Source: Coralloluteibacterium stylophorae
GTDB lineage: Bacteria > Pseudomonadota > Gammaproteobacteria > Xanthomonadales > Xanthomonadaceae
Direction of reading: 5' to 3'
Length of the DNA: 64,000 bases
Assembly: GCF_018122625.2 (NCBI RefSeq)
Contig: NZ_JAGQFT020000004.1
Coordinates: 310,001 to 374,000, forward strand
Part shown: piece by piece, positions 54,476-63,319 of the stretch
Layout: every line of letters starts with the position of its first letter
How positions within the stretch are numbered: the first letter of the stretch is position 1
Translations under genes and position numbers: made by a program
Notes under the pieces: generated by a model
Told to the model about the DNA's origin: nothing
The model's database searches: none
The model's input: the letters and a program-made list of their open reading frames with translations, nothing else

Positions 54476-55621
54476 CTAGACGCGGCGCAGGGTCTGCGGC
54501 TGCGGGCGCCAGTAGACCGGCGGCTCCAGCGGTTCCCCGGCCTCGATCAGGAGGCTGCGGATCAGCTCGATCTCGGTCATGCCCGGCGCACGCACCTGGC
54601 GCATCCAGGCGCGGAAGCGGGCGGCATCGCCGGCCGGCGTCGGCGTCAGCCCGGCGCTGCGCAGGCTCTGCCAGGTCAGGGTGCGGCGCTGCGCGCGGAG
54701 CGCGTCGACCTCCTCCTCGCTCGCCGCCAGGCGCTGCTGCATGGCCAGGCCGATCCCGCGCACCAGCACGGTGTCGCCGCGCTCGGCGAGCTCGCGCCCG
54801 ACGCGCTCGCAGGCGGCGCGCGGCGCGCCGGTGGCTCCGCCGAGGTCCGGCGCGCAGCGCGCCACGACCGCCTGGTACATCGGCGTCGCATCGTCGCTCC
54901 ACAGGCCCATGGCCAGGGTCGCGGCGAGCACGTCGACCTCGACGCCGCCATCCGGCGCCATCCGCGCCAGCGCCCGCGACGGCGGATGGCGCTCGAAGGC
55001 CTCCAGATAGACGCGCAGGCGCTCGTAGTGGTGCGCGTCGAAGCGCGTCGACGCGGCGACATCCAGCGTCTCGCCCGGCAGCACCACGTCGACCGCCAGC
55101 AGGCGCGCGGCCAGGTTGTCCGGCTCGAGTTCGAGCAGGCGCGCGATCGCCGCGCGCCGCAGCGAGGGATAGGCCAGGGTCAGCGCGTCGGTCGCCAGCA
55201 TCCACTGCACCAGCGCGTCGTCCTGGCCGCGGCGCTGGACCGCCTCCAGCAGCACGCCGCGCTCGTCGGGGCGGAACCCGCTGAGCCCGTCCAGCGGCGA
55301 TCCGGCGCCGTCGAGCGCGCGCGCGCGGCTGGCGATCCAGGCGCCGATGCGTGCCGACAGCAGCTGGTCGCGCACCTCTCCGGTGGCGAGCAGGCGCGCC
55401 TCGAGCCTGGCGAGGTAGCGGTCGACCGCACCGTTGAAGCGGGCGAGGTCGCGGCTGCGGCCGGCCTCGGCGCCGCGCGCGCGCAGCAGGCAGGCCTCGC
55501 GCGCGCGGCCATCCATCGCCTCGCAGCGCTCCGGCGGCGGCAGCCGCGGCGTCGGCGGCAGCGCCTGGGCGGAGCCGCCCAGCAGTGCCAGGACGAGAAC
55601 GAGCAGAGATGCGGAGCGCAT
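54476..55621 (-). CDS. uncharacterised exported protein
   Basis: A 381-residue protein with a signal peptide (core LLVLVLALLGGSAQA). The mature part is almost all helical with Ala/Leu/Arg/Glu-rich segments (LLELEPDNLAARLLAVDVVLPGE) that resemble degenerate TPR/HEAT-like repeats, but I do not recognise a family. The C-terminus is hydrophilic (PPVYWRPQPQTLRRV). It is the first gene after the REP cluster and shares direction with the AEC carrier gene upstream of it. Confidence 0.7.
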   Translation of the reverse strand: MRSASLLVLVLALLGGSAQALPPTPRLPPPERCEAMDGRAREACLLRARGAEAGRSRDLARFNGAVDRYLARLEARLLATGEVRDQLLSARIGAWIASRARALDGAGSPLDGLSGFRPDERGVLLEAVQRRGQDDALVQWMLATDALTLAYPSLRRAAIARLLELEPDNLAARLLAVDVVLPGETLDVAASTRFDAHHYERLRVYLEAFERHPPSRALARMAPDGGVEVDVLAATLAMGLWSDDATPMYQAVVARCAPDLGGATGAPRAACERVGRELAERGDTVLVRGIGLAMQQRLAASEEEVDALRAQRRTLTWQSLRSAGLTPTPAGDAARFRAWMRQVRAPGMTEIELIRSLLIEAGEPLEPPVYWRPQPQTLRRV

Positions 55622-55683
55622 GCGCGAGCGGTCGGAAACAGGGCGGGAGCACCGTCTAGCAGGCGGGCGACGGTGGACCGCTG

Positions 55684-56610
55684 TCAAGCGCCACCCGCCG
55701 TCGCCGCCTGCACGAGCCAGCGCCAGGCCGGCAGCGTGGCGAGCGCCAGGAGCAGCCCGTAGCCGACCAGCGCCGCGGCCAGGCGCGGGGCCAGGCCATG
55801 CGCGATGGCCAGCGCGCCGGCGGTGATCATCGGCGGCATCGCGGCTTCGAGCACGGTCGCCTGCAGCACCACGCCATCGAGTCCCAGCGGCACCGACAGC
55901 GCCAGGGCCAGCAGCGGCAGCAGTGCGAGCTTGAGCACGAGCCCCGCCGCCAGCGGGCCGATCTCCCGACGCGGCATGCGCAGCTGGATCGACAGCCCGA
56001 TCGCCAGCATCACCAGCGGCAGCATGGCGTCGGCCAGCCGCTCGAGGCCGCCGGCGAGCCAGTGCCAGGGCTCCACCGGCATCACCGTGAGCCCGAGCAC
56101 CAGCGCCCAGAGCGGCGGGAAGGCGAGGATCCGGCGCAGCATCTCGCCGGCGGCGGGCGGACGATCGCCGCCGTAGCGGGCCAGCACCCACAGGCCGAAG
56201 GTCGCCAGCAGGATGCCATTGCCGAACTGGTCGTAGACCACCGCGTACGGCAGCGCCGCGTCGCCCAGCAGCGCACGCGTCAGCGGATAGCCGAGGAAGC
56301 TGGTGTTGCCCAATCCGAGGCACAGCAGCAGCGCGCCGCGCTCGCCCAGCCCCAGGCGCAGCGGCCGCGCCAGCAGCGCCACCGCGACCACCACCGCGAC
56401 CAGCAGCAGGTAGGGCATCGCGATCACCCCGATGAGGCCGAGGTCGAACTCCAGCCGCGGCACGTACAGCAGCACCGCCGCCGGCAGGCAGACGTAGAGC
56501 ACCACCAGGTTGATCACCTCCGGCGCGTTCGCCGGGAAGGCGCGCAGCCTGGCGAAGGCCATGCCCAGCAGCAGCATCGCCAGCACCAGGGCGTAGGCAT
56601 CGAAGGCCAT
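55684..56610 (-). CDS. AEC-family (auxin efflux carrier-like) membrane transporter
   Basis: A 308-residue integral membrane protein with about ten segments in two repeats. LGLGNTSFLGYPLTRALLGD contains the broken-helix motif typical of AEC carriers, and LEAAMPPMITAGALAI is the matching second-half motif. Bacterial members export small organic or amino acids; the substrate is not known. The ATG at 56610 follows GGAACC. Confidence 0.87.
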   Translation of the reverse strand: MAFDAYALVLAMLLLGMAFARLRAFPANAPEVINLVVLYVCLPAAVLLYVPRLEFDLGLIGVIAMPYLLLVAVVVAVALLARPLRLGLGERGALLLCLGLGNTSFLGYPLTRALLGDAALPYAVVYDQFGNGILLATFGLWVLARYGGDRPPAAGEMLRRILAFPPLWALVLGLTVMPVEPWHWLAGGLERLADAMLPLVMLAIGLSIQLRMPRREIGPLAAGLVLKLALLPLLALALSVPLGLDGVVLQATVLEAAMPPMITAGALAIAHGLAPRLAAALVGYGLLLALATLPAWRWLVQAATAGGA

Positions 56611-56657
56611 GGAGGGTTCCGGAAGCGAAACGACAGTGGGGCGGGCGCACCACCCCG

Positions 56658-56674
56658 TGCGGGATTCTCCCGCA
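56658..56674. repeat. 7-bp hairpin between AEC and 2OG-oxygenase genes
   Basis: TGCGGGA-TTC-TCCCGCA is a perfect stem-loop in the 95-base gap. No T-tract follows on the minus strand, so it is at most a weak terminator for the 2OG gene or a leader structure for the AEC gene. Confidence 0.4.
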
Positions 56675-56705
56675 GCGCGTGGCACCCTCGCGAGCTTACG
56701 GAACG

Positions 56706-57416
56706 CTATGGTCGCGGTGGGCCCATCAACCATCCGGTGATCGCCAGCCGCGGTTGCGCGGCCCATGGCGCCACCAGGCTCACCAGGTGCTCGGCCGGCA
56801 CCTTGAACAGGCTGAGGCTGTTCCACAGCGGCAGGAACGTCGCCTCGACCTCGCCCCGGGCGTCCAGGAACTGCAGCAGACCGCCCCAGTCCGCCCGCCA
56901 CTGCCGACTGAGGTTGATCACATAGGCATAGCGACGATCGTCGCCGCGATTCTCGTCGCTGTGCGGCAGCAGGAACTGTCCCGGGCGGTAGCGCGTGGCC
57001 TGGGCATCGGCGCGCACGATGCCGTCGTCGCCAGTGATGTAGCGGGCGAAGGCGAGGAACTGCGGCGAGTTCAGGAACTCCAGTACCACGTGCAGCACGA
57101 GCGAGCGGTCCCAACCCTCGCGCGCAGCCCGCACCAGCATGTAGCTGTCGTAGACGAACTGAAAGCTCGTGCCGGCCTGTGCATGGGCGGCGGCGAGCAG
57201 CCCGCGGTACTCGGGAGAATCCGCTGCGAGCACCTCGGGCGCATGATGGCGTGGCGTCCCTCCCGCGCGCTCGGCGACCCGCCACGGCACCTCATCCTCG
57301 AGGCAGCGCGCGAGTCGTTCGGCCGCATCCGGCTGCAGGACCTCGCGCACCTGTGCGCGGCGATGCCGCGCGAGTTGCCCGCGCAGTGCGTCGGCGTCGA
57401 TGGCGTTGCTGAACAT
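56706..57416 (-). CDS. 2-oxoglutarate- and Fe(II)-dependent oxygenase
   Basis: A 236-residue member of the 2OG-Fe(II) (prolyl-hydroxylase-like) superfamily. The iron facial triad is H152-x-D154 (PHSDENRG) and H210 (VPAEHLVSLV); R223 in QPRLAITGWL should bind 2-oxoglutarate. The distal part has LPLWNSLSLFKVP typical of the prolyl 4-hydroxylase group. The substrate could be a protein prolyl residue or a small molecule. It precedes the gamma-glutamyltransferase gene in the same strand orientation but reads after it. Confidence 0.85.
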   Translation of the reverse strand: MFSNAIDADALRGQLARHRRAQVREVLQPDAAERLARCLEDEVPWRVAERAGGTPRHHAPEVLAADSPEYRGLLAAAHAQAGTSFQFVYDSYMLVRAAREGWDRSLVLHVVLEFLNSPQFLAFARYITGDDGIVRADAQATRYRPGQFLLPHSDENRGDDRRYAYVINLSRQWRADWGGLLQFLDARGEVEATFLPLWNSLSLFKVPAEHLVSLVAPWAAQPRLAITGWLMGPPRP

Positions 57417-57447
57417 CGCGACTCTCCCCAGTGCGCCTGCGGACCTG

Positions 57448-59175
57448 TCAGTACCCCGCCGCCTGGCCGTCCTTGCGGCTCTCCGAGGCGCCGTAGTACA
57501 CGCCGCTGTCGGGGTCGCGGCGGATCGCCTGGTAGCCGCCGTAGGGGCCGAGGGCGAACTCGACGCGGTGGCCGAGGTTCATCAGCCCGCGCACCGCCTC
57601 GTAGTCGAAGCCGGTCTCGAGCTGCACCACGCCGCCGTCGGTCATCGGCGCGTTCTGCCCGGTGGGCTCGGTCGAACCATCGTGGTGGATGCGCGGCGCG
57701 TCGCCGGCCTCCTGCAGGTTCATGCCGAAGTCGACCAGGTTCATCACGATCTGCGCATGACCCTGCGGCTGCATCGCGCCGCCCATGACGCCGAAGCTCA
57801 CCAGCGGCTCGCCGTCGCGGGTGAGGAAGCCGGGGATGATGGTGTGGAACGGCCGCTTGCCGGGCGCATAGCTGTTGGGGTGGCCCTCCTTGAGGACGAA
57901 CATCTCGCCGCGGTCCTGGAAGATGAAGCCCAGGCCCGGCGCGGCCATGCCGCTGCCCATGCCGCGGTAGTTGGACTGGATCAGCGAGACCATCATCCCG
58001 TCGGCGTCGGCCACGGTGAGATAGATGGTGTCGCCCTCGTCGAGCTCCGGCGGCGTCCCCGGCTGCACCGTGCCGAGCACCGCGTCGCGCGAGATCAGCG
58101 CGCGACGCTCGGCCGCGTAGTCCTTGGAGATCAGCCAGTCGACCGGCGCCGGCGCGAAGGCCGGATCGGCGTACCAGCGCGCGCGGTCGGCGAAGGCGAG
58201 CTTCTTGGCCTCGGTGAAGAGATGCAGGTGCTCGGTGCTGCCGAACGCGATCTCCGAGAAGTCGTAGCCTTCCAGGATGTTGAGGATCTGCAGCGCGGCG
58301 ATGCCCTGGCCGCCGGGCGGCAGCTCCCACACGTCGTAGCCGCGGTAGTTCGTGCTCACCGGCTCGACCCAGTCGCCGTGGTGCGCGGCCAGGTCGGCGT
58401 AGCGCAGGAAGCCGTCGTTGGCGCGGAAGTAGGCGTCGATCGTGCGCGCGATCTCGCCCTTGTAGAAGGCGTCGCGACCGCCGCGGGCGATCGTCTCCAG
58501 GGTGTCGGCGAGGTTGGGGTTCTTCCAGATCTCGCCGGTGCGCGGCGCGCGACCGTCGATCGTGAACTGCTCGACGAAGCCGGGATACGGCGACAGCCGC
58601 GGCACCGACCGCCCCCAGTAGTAGGCGACGGTCTCGGCGACCGGGTGGCCCTCGCGGGCGTAGCGGATCGCCGGCGCCAGGTTCTCGCGCATCGGGCGCC
58701 GGCCGAAGCGTCCATGCAGGGCGAACCAGGCGTCGACGGCGCCCGGCACGCTCACCGGCAGCGGGCCGAACGGCGGGATGTCGGTGAGCCCGCGGCGCTC
58801 GAACTCGGCCAGGGTCAGCGCCTGCGGCGAGCGGCCCGAGCCGTCGTAGCCGTGCAGGCGCTTCGACTTCGGATCCCAGACGATCGCGAACAGGTCGCCG
58901 CCGATGCCGTTGCCGGTCGGCTCCATGAGGCCGAGCGCGGCGTTGGCCGCGATCGCCGCGTCGACCGCGCTGCCGCCGGCCTGCATCGTGTCGAGCGCGA
59001 TCTGGGTGGCCAGCGGATGCGAGGTCGCGGCCATCGCGTGCGGGGCGATCACCTCCGAGCGCGTGGCGAAGCTCCGCCCGGTGATGCGGTCGGCGGCGGC
59101 CGCCAGCAGCGGCAGCGCGGCCAGCAGGAAGAGGGCGCCGGGAGCGGCGCGGCGGAGCGGGAACGGCTGGGTCAT
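57448..59175 (-). CDS. gamma-glutamyltransferase-family protein
   Basis: A 575-residue, probably exported Ntn-hydrolase proenzyme that breaks gamma-glutamyl bonds of glutathione or related compounds. It has a signal peptide (PGALFLLAALPLLAAAADR). The large-subunit part shows GGSAVDAAIAANAALGLMEP and GIGGDLFAIV; the small subunit begins near GDTIYLTVADADGMMVSL, whose Thr fits the autoprocessing nucleophile, and SYRGMGSG-like (SNYRGMGSGM) and GGAMQPQGHAQIV follow. It resembles the YwrD-type subgroup. It is divergent from the lipase gene. Confidence 0.87.
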   Translation of the reverse strand: MTQPFPLRRAAPGALFLLAALPLLAAAADRITGRSFATRSEVIAPHAMAATSHPLATQIALDTMQAGGSAVDAAIAANAALGLMEPTGNGIGGDLFAIVWDPKSKRLHGYDGSGRSPQALTLAEFERRGLTDIPPFGPLPVSVPGAVDAWFALHGRFGRRPMRENLAPAIRYAREGHPVAETVAYYWGRSVPRLSPYPGFVEQFTIDGRAPRTGEIWKNPNLADTLETIARGGRDAFYKGEIARTIDAYFRANDGFLRYADLAAHHGDWVEPVSTNYRGYDVWELPPGGQGIAALQILNILEGYDFSEIAFGSTEHLHLFTEAKKLAFADRARWYADPAFAPAPVDWLISKDYAAERRALISRDAVLGTVQPGTPPELDEGDTIYLTVADADGMMVSLIQSNYRGMGSGMAAPGLGFIFQDRGEMFVLKEGHPNSYAPGKRPFHTIIPGFLTRDGEPLVSFGVMGGAMQPQGHAQIVMNLVDFGMNLQEAGDAPRIHHDGSTEPTGQNAPMTDGGVVQLETGFDYEAVRGLMNLGHRVEFALGPYGGYQAIRRDPDSGVYYGASESRKDGQAAGY

Positions 59176-59310
59176 GGCGGGATCCGGAACGCGGGACCGT
59201 CCGAGGATAGCCGCGTGCGCGGCGAGGGCTAGGGTCGGCCCCAGCTGTCGCGCAACGCGGCATCGGCCTAGCGTCGGGATCCACCGTCACGACCCGCCCG
59301 CGAGGCCGTC

Positions 59311-60285
59311 ATGCACGTCCAGTCCAGCTCATCGTCCCTGCCCCGCCTCGACGACGTCGCCGGCGCCGCCGCGCGCAGCGCGCTTCTCGGCACGGCGGAC
59401 ACCGTCCCGCCCGCGCCGCTGCAGGCGGCCGGACGCTACGCGCCCGAGGCGAGCTACCACCCGCAGGTGCAGGCGCTGCAGGGCGGCTTCGACGTCGCCG
59501 CCGCCGGCACCGCGGCGAACCAGGGCCCGTCCTTCGACGCCCGCGTGCGTGGGCAGGACGCGCAGGCGGTCGACCTCGAGCTCGCGCAGATGGCGCAGGA
59601 CGTCTACGAACTGGGCAGCAGCGGCATCGCCGGCTGGAACCGGCTCGACGACGGCGAGCTGATGGCCGCGGGCATCGATCCGGCCGCGCTGGAGGACAGC
59701 AGCACCGGCTTCCGAGCCGCGATCTACACCAACGGCGACGGCGACCACGTGCTGGCCTTCGCCGGCACCGACGCCACCAGCCTGCGCGACTGGGCCGCCA
59801 ACCTCGGCCAGGGCCTGGGCATGGACACCTCGCAGTACAACCAGGCCGTGGCGCTGGCCAAGGACGCCAAGCTCGCGTTCGGCGACGATCTCGTGATCAC
59901 CGGCCATTCGCTCGGCGGCGGCCTCGCCTCCAGCGCGGCGATCGCCACCGACAGCGCCGCGGTCACCTTCAACGCCGCCGGCCTCACCGACTCGACCCTG
60001 CGCCGCATCGGGGTCGATCCCGCCGCCGCCAAGCAGCAGGCCGAGGACGGCGGCATCCGCCGCTACGCCGTCGCCGACGACATCCTCACCGACAAGCAGG
60101 AGCACGACATCCCCACCCGCTGGGTGATGGCCGACGCGGTCGGGCACAAGATCGAGCTGGACAATCCCGACCCCATGTCCTGGTGGGAGCACGCCATTCC
60201 CGGCAAGGGGCTGGTGCACAGCATCAATTCGCACCTGATGGGTGCGGTGCTGGATGCGCTCGGCGGCCAGGAGCCCTGGAACTGA
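59311..60285 (+). CDS. lipase/phospholipase-like (Mbeg1/lipase class 3) protein, possible toxin
   Basis: A 324-residue protein with no signal peptide. After a low-complexity N-terminus it has an alpha/beta-hydrolase domain with VLAFAGTDATSLRDWAANL, the nucleophile elbow G-H199-S200-L-G-G and candidates for the acid (D256/D257 in VADDILTD) and His (H303 or H308). This arrangement is shared by secreted antibacterial phospholipases of T6SS and Xanthomonas-type T4SS. No XVIPCD-like C-terminal secretion domain is visible. The next gene encodes an ankyrin-repeat protein, often an immunity partner for such enzymes; toxin-immunity function is inferred only. Confidence 0.75.
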   Translation: MHVQSSSSSLPRLDDVAGAAARSALLGTADTVPPAPLQAAGRYAPEASYHPQVQALQGGFDVAAAGTAANQGPSFDARVRGQDAQAVDLELAQMAQDVYELGSSGIAGWNRLDDGELMAAGIDPAALEDSSTGFRAAIYTNGDGDHVLAFAGTDATSLRDWAANLGQGLGMDTSQYNQAVALAKDAKLAFGDDLVITGHSLGGGLASSAAIATDSAAVTFNAAGLTDSTLRRIGVDPAAAKQQAEDGGIRRYAVADDILTDKQEHDIPTRWVMADAVGHKIELDNPDPMSWWEHAIPGKGLVHSINSHLMGAVLDALGGQEPWN

Positions 60286-60401
60286 CGCCGGCGATGCGTT
60301 CTGATCTCCCCACCCGGCCGCGGTGACGCGGCCGCCCGGCGCTGGTCTTCCGCTTGATCACGACCCATCCGGTTTCCGTCGGCACCCGCCGCGCCCCGCG
60401 G

Positions 60402-61112
60402 ATGGGCTGGCTTATCCTGCTCGCCTGCCTGGCCTGCAGCCGACAAGGAGCCGCGATGCCCGACGTGCGCGACATCTTTCCCGATCCCGCGGTGACCGCG
60501 CTCGCCACCGCCGTCCGCGACGGCGACGCGGCCCAGGTGCGCGAGCTGGCACGCGACGCACCGCTGGACGCGCAGGGCGACAAGGCGGTGACCCTGCCGC
60601 AGTGGGCGATCCTGAACCAGCAGCCGGAGAGCCTGCAGGCGCTGCTGGATGCCGGCGCGGATCCGGCGCTGCCGGGCATCGACGGCAACACCGCGCTGCA
60701 CACCGCGGCCATGGCCGACGATCCGCGTTACCTGGAGATCCTGCTCGGCGCCGGTGCCGATCCCGACGCGCCGCACGGGCGCACCGGCGCCACCCCGCTG
60801 GCGGCGGCGGTCATGGGCGAGCGCCGGGCGCAGCTGCGGATGCTGCTCGCCGCCGGCGCCGATCCGGACCGCGCCGATCGCATGGGCAACACGCCGCTGC
60901 ACATCGCCGGCAAGATCAACGCACCCGACCTCGCCCTGGAACTGCTTCAGGCCGGCGCCAGCGCGGATGCGCGCAACGGCCAGGGCGTGACCTTCCAGCG
61001 CTACCTCGCGATGACGCCCGCCGCCGTGCAGTCGGAGACGGTGCGTGCGCAGCGGCAGGCGCTCGAGGCCTGGCTGCGCGACCACGACGTGCCCATCGAG
61101 GACGCGCGCTGA
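60402..61112 (+). CDS. ankyrin-repeat protein, probable lipoprotein, possible immunity factor
   Basis: About four ankyrin repeats (for example GNTALHTAAMADDPRYLEILLGAGADPD, then ATPLAAAVM and GNTPLHIAGKINAPDLALELLQAGA). The start is uncertain. ATG 60402 gives a hydrophobic start with a lipobox-like ACLAC (MGWLILLACLACSRQ) but lacks a ribosome site; a TTG at 60354 would add a basic n-region (GTRRAPR) to make a proper lipoprotein signal; ATG 60456 has an excellent AAGGAG but would give a 218-residue cytoplasmic protein. I favour a lipoprotein. It follows the lipase gene by 116 bases. Confidence 0.78.
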   Translation: MGWLILLACLACSRQGAAMPDVRDIFPDPAVTALATAVRDGDAAQVRELARDAPLDAQGDKAVTLPQWAILNQQPESLQALLDAGADPALPGIDGNTALHTAAMADDPRYLEILLGAGADPDAPHGRTGATPLAAAVMGERRAQLRMLLAAGADPDRADRMGNTPLHIAGKINAPDLALELLQAGASADARNGQGVTFQRYLAMTPAAVQSETVRAQRQALEAWLRDHDVPIEDAR

Positions 61113-61228
61113 GGGGGGCGCTTCCGCGACCGGGAACCAGATGCAGGATGCCCGGCGGCGGCATCGGCGGCACACTATGCGGCTCCGCAGCAATGCGGAC
61201 CCCTTCGCCAGCCGCTGAAATCCACGCC

Positions 61229-62749
61229 ATGCCCGCGATCAAGCAGGACGACTTCATCCAGAGCGTCGCCGACGCCCTGCAGTACATCAGCTACTACCAC
61301 CCGGTCGACTACATCCGGAACCTCGCCGCCGCCTGGGAGCGCGAGGAGAGCCAGGCGGCGAAGGACGCCATGGCGCAGATCCTGATCAACTCGCGCCTGT
61401 GCGCCGAAGGCCACCGCCCGATCTGCCAGGACACGGGCATCGTCACCGTGTTCCTGAAGATCGGGATGAACGTGACCTGGGACGCGACGATGGGCGTCGA
61501 GGACATGGTCAACGAGGGCGTGCGCCGCGCCTACGCCCATCCCGACAACCGCCTCCGCGCCTCGGTACTGGCCGATCCCGCGGGCAGGCGCCAGAACACG
61601 AAGGACAACACGCCGGCGGTGGTGAACATGACCGTCGTGCCGGGCGACACCGTCGACGTCATCGTCGCCGCCAAGGGCGGCGGTTCGGAGGCGAAGTCGA
61701 AGTTCGCGATGCTCAACCCGTCCGACTCCATCGTCGACTGGGTGCTGAGGACGGTACCGACGATGGGCGCCGGCTGGTGCCCGCCGGGCATGCTCGGCAT
61801 CGGCATCGGCGGCACCGCGGAGAAGGCGATGCTGCTGGCCAAGGAGGCGCTGATGGAGCCCATCGACATCGCCGACCTCAAGGCGCGCGGCGCCTCGACC
61901 CGCGCCGAGGAACTGCGCCTGGAGCTCTACGAGAAGGTCAATGCGCTGGGCATCGGCGCGCAGGGTCTGGGCGGGCTGACCACCGTGCTCGACATCAAGG
62001 TCAAGGACTACCCGACCCACGCCGCGAACCTGCCGGTGGCGCTGATCCCGAACTGTGCGGCGACCCGCCATGCGCACTTCGTGCTCGACGGTTCCGGGCC
62101 CGTGGCGCTGGAGCCGCCGTCGCTCGCCGACTGGCCGGAGCTGACCTACGACGCCTCGAAGGGCCGCCGGGTCGACCTCGACACCATCACGCCGGAGGAG
62201 GTCGCGACCTTCAGGCCCGGCGAGGTGATCCTGCTCAACGGCAAGCTGCTCACCGGCCGCGACGCCGCGCACAAGCGCATCGTCGACATGCTCGACCGCG
62301 GCGAGCCGCTGCCGGTCGACTTCCGCGGCCGCTTCATCTACTACGTCGGCCCGGTCGATCCGGTGCGCGAGGAGGTCGTCGGTCCCGCCGGCCCGACCAC
62401 CGCCACGCGCATGGACAAGTTCACCGGACGGGTACTCGCCGAGACCGGCCTGCTCGGCATGGTCGGCAAGGCCGAGCGCGGCCCACTGGCCATCGAGGCG
62501 ATCCGCGCGCACAGGTCGGTCTACCTGATGGCCGTCGGCGGCGCCGCCTACCTGGTGTCGAAGGCGATCAAGGCCTCGCGCGTGGTCGCCTTCGAGGACC
62601 TCGGGATGGAGGCGATCTACGAGTTCACCGTGCAGGACATGCCGGTGACGGTGGCGGTCGACTCGAACGGCAGCTCGGTGCACGAGACCGGCCCGCGCGA
62701 GTGGAAGTCGCGCATCGCCGGCATCCCGGTGGTGGTCGAGCCGGCCTGA
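61229..62749 (+). CDS. class I (iron-sulfur) fumarate hydratase
   Basis: Converts fumarate to malate in the TCA cycle using an oxygen-sensitive [4Fe-4S] cluster. The three cluster cysteines are C66 (RPICQDTG), C184 (GAGWCPPGM) and C276 (IPNCAATRHAHF). The C-terminal beta domain has LLNGKLLTGRDAAHKRI and GPTTATRMDKF, with the catalytic KAxR-type FEDLGMEAIYEF region near the end. At 506 residues it is a single-chain enzyme like FumA/FumB. The ATG at 61229 is chosen over an upstream in-frame ATG at about 61193. Confidence 0.95.
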   Translation: MPAIKQDDFIQSVADALQYISYYHPVDYIRNLAAAWEREESQAAKDAMAQILINSRLCAEGHRPICQDTGIVTVFLKIGMNVTWDATMGVEDMVNEGVRRAYAHPDNRLRASVLADPAGRRQNTKDNTPAVVNMTVVPGDTVDVIVAAKGGGSEAKSKFAMLNPSDSIVDWVLRTVPTMGAGWCPPGMLGIGIGGTAEKAMLLAKEALMEPIDIADLKARGASTRAEELRLELYEKVNALGIGAQGLGGLTTVLDIKVKDYPTHAANLPVALIPNCAATRHAHFVLDGSGPVALEPPSLADWPELTYDASKGRRVDLDTITPEEVATFRPGEVILLNGKLLTGRDAAHKRIVDMLDRGEPLPVDFRGRFIYYVGPVDPVREEVVGPAGPTTATRMDKFTGRVLAETGLLGMVGKAERGPLAIEAIRAHRSVYLMAVGGAAYLVSKAIKASRVVAFEDLGMEAIYEFTVQDMPVTVAVDSNGSSVHETGPREWKSRIAGIPVVVEPA

Positions 62750-63319
62750 CCGTCGCGCGGCGGCGCCGCTCCGGCATCGACGTGCTTCCGGCCGCGGCAG
62801 GTCGACGCAGCGGCCGCGCCGTGCGACCCATGGTGCGCCGCACAATGCCATCCGGTCCTGCCGGCCGCACCGTCCGGCCGGCATCTCGCCCGTGCCCCTG
62901 CGGCAGGATCGCGGCGCCGCCGACGCAGCAACCATGCGGCTGCGCACGGTCGTGGCGTGTGCCGCGGCGGTTTCATGCGATGTCCACGAAGCCCAACTCG
63001 AGCTGAGAAGGAGTTCTCGGTTTCGGCCTCTTCGCGTTGCACTGCGACATGGGCAGGGGAAGTATCGGGTGCGAGGGCCTCCCCCCGGGCCCGACGAGGT
63101 CAGCGGTCGCGCGTCGACCGCCTCGCTCACTCGTGAAGCCTTGCGTTCCCGCCAGCTCCGAAGCTGTTGGCATGCCGTCGTCCGCGACGGTTCCGGCGCG
63201 CCAGCCTTGCGATCCACGGTTGCGCGGTGCTGCACGGCCGCGCGACCCGCAGCATCCGCGCCCAGCGCCGGTCCGCCCCGACGGCCGCTGCCGACCACGA
63301 ACGACTGCCGGGATCCGCC
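62750..63319. other. 570-base gap before the pyruvyl transferase gene
   Basis: No believable gene is seen on either strand. A TGCCGGCC/GGCCGGCA stem at 62859-62883 (9-base loop) about 110 bases past the fumarase stop may help end that transcript, but there is no T-tract. GAGAAGGAGTTCTC near 63006-63019 is a short inverted repeat of unknown meaning. The composition is less biased than in genes. Confidence 0.4.

Noticed and set aside
59258-59273. Sigma-54-like CGGCATCGGCCTAGCG upstream of the lipase gene
   Set aside because: Spacing is right but four consensus positions differ; not convincing on its own.
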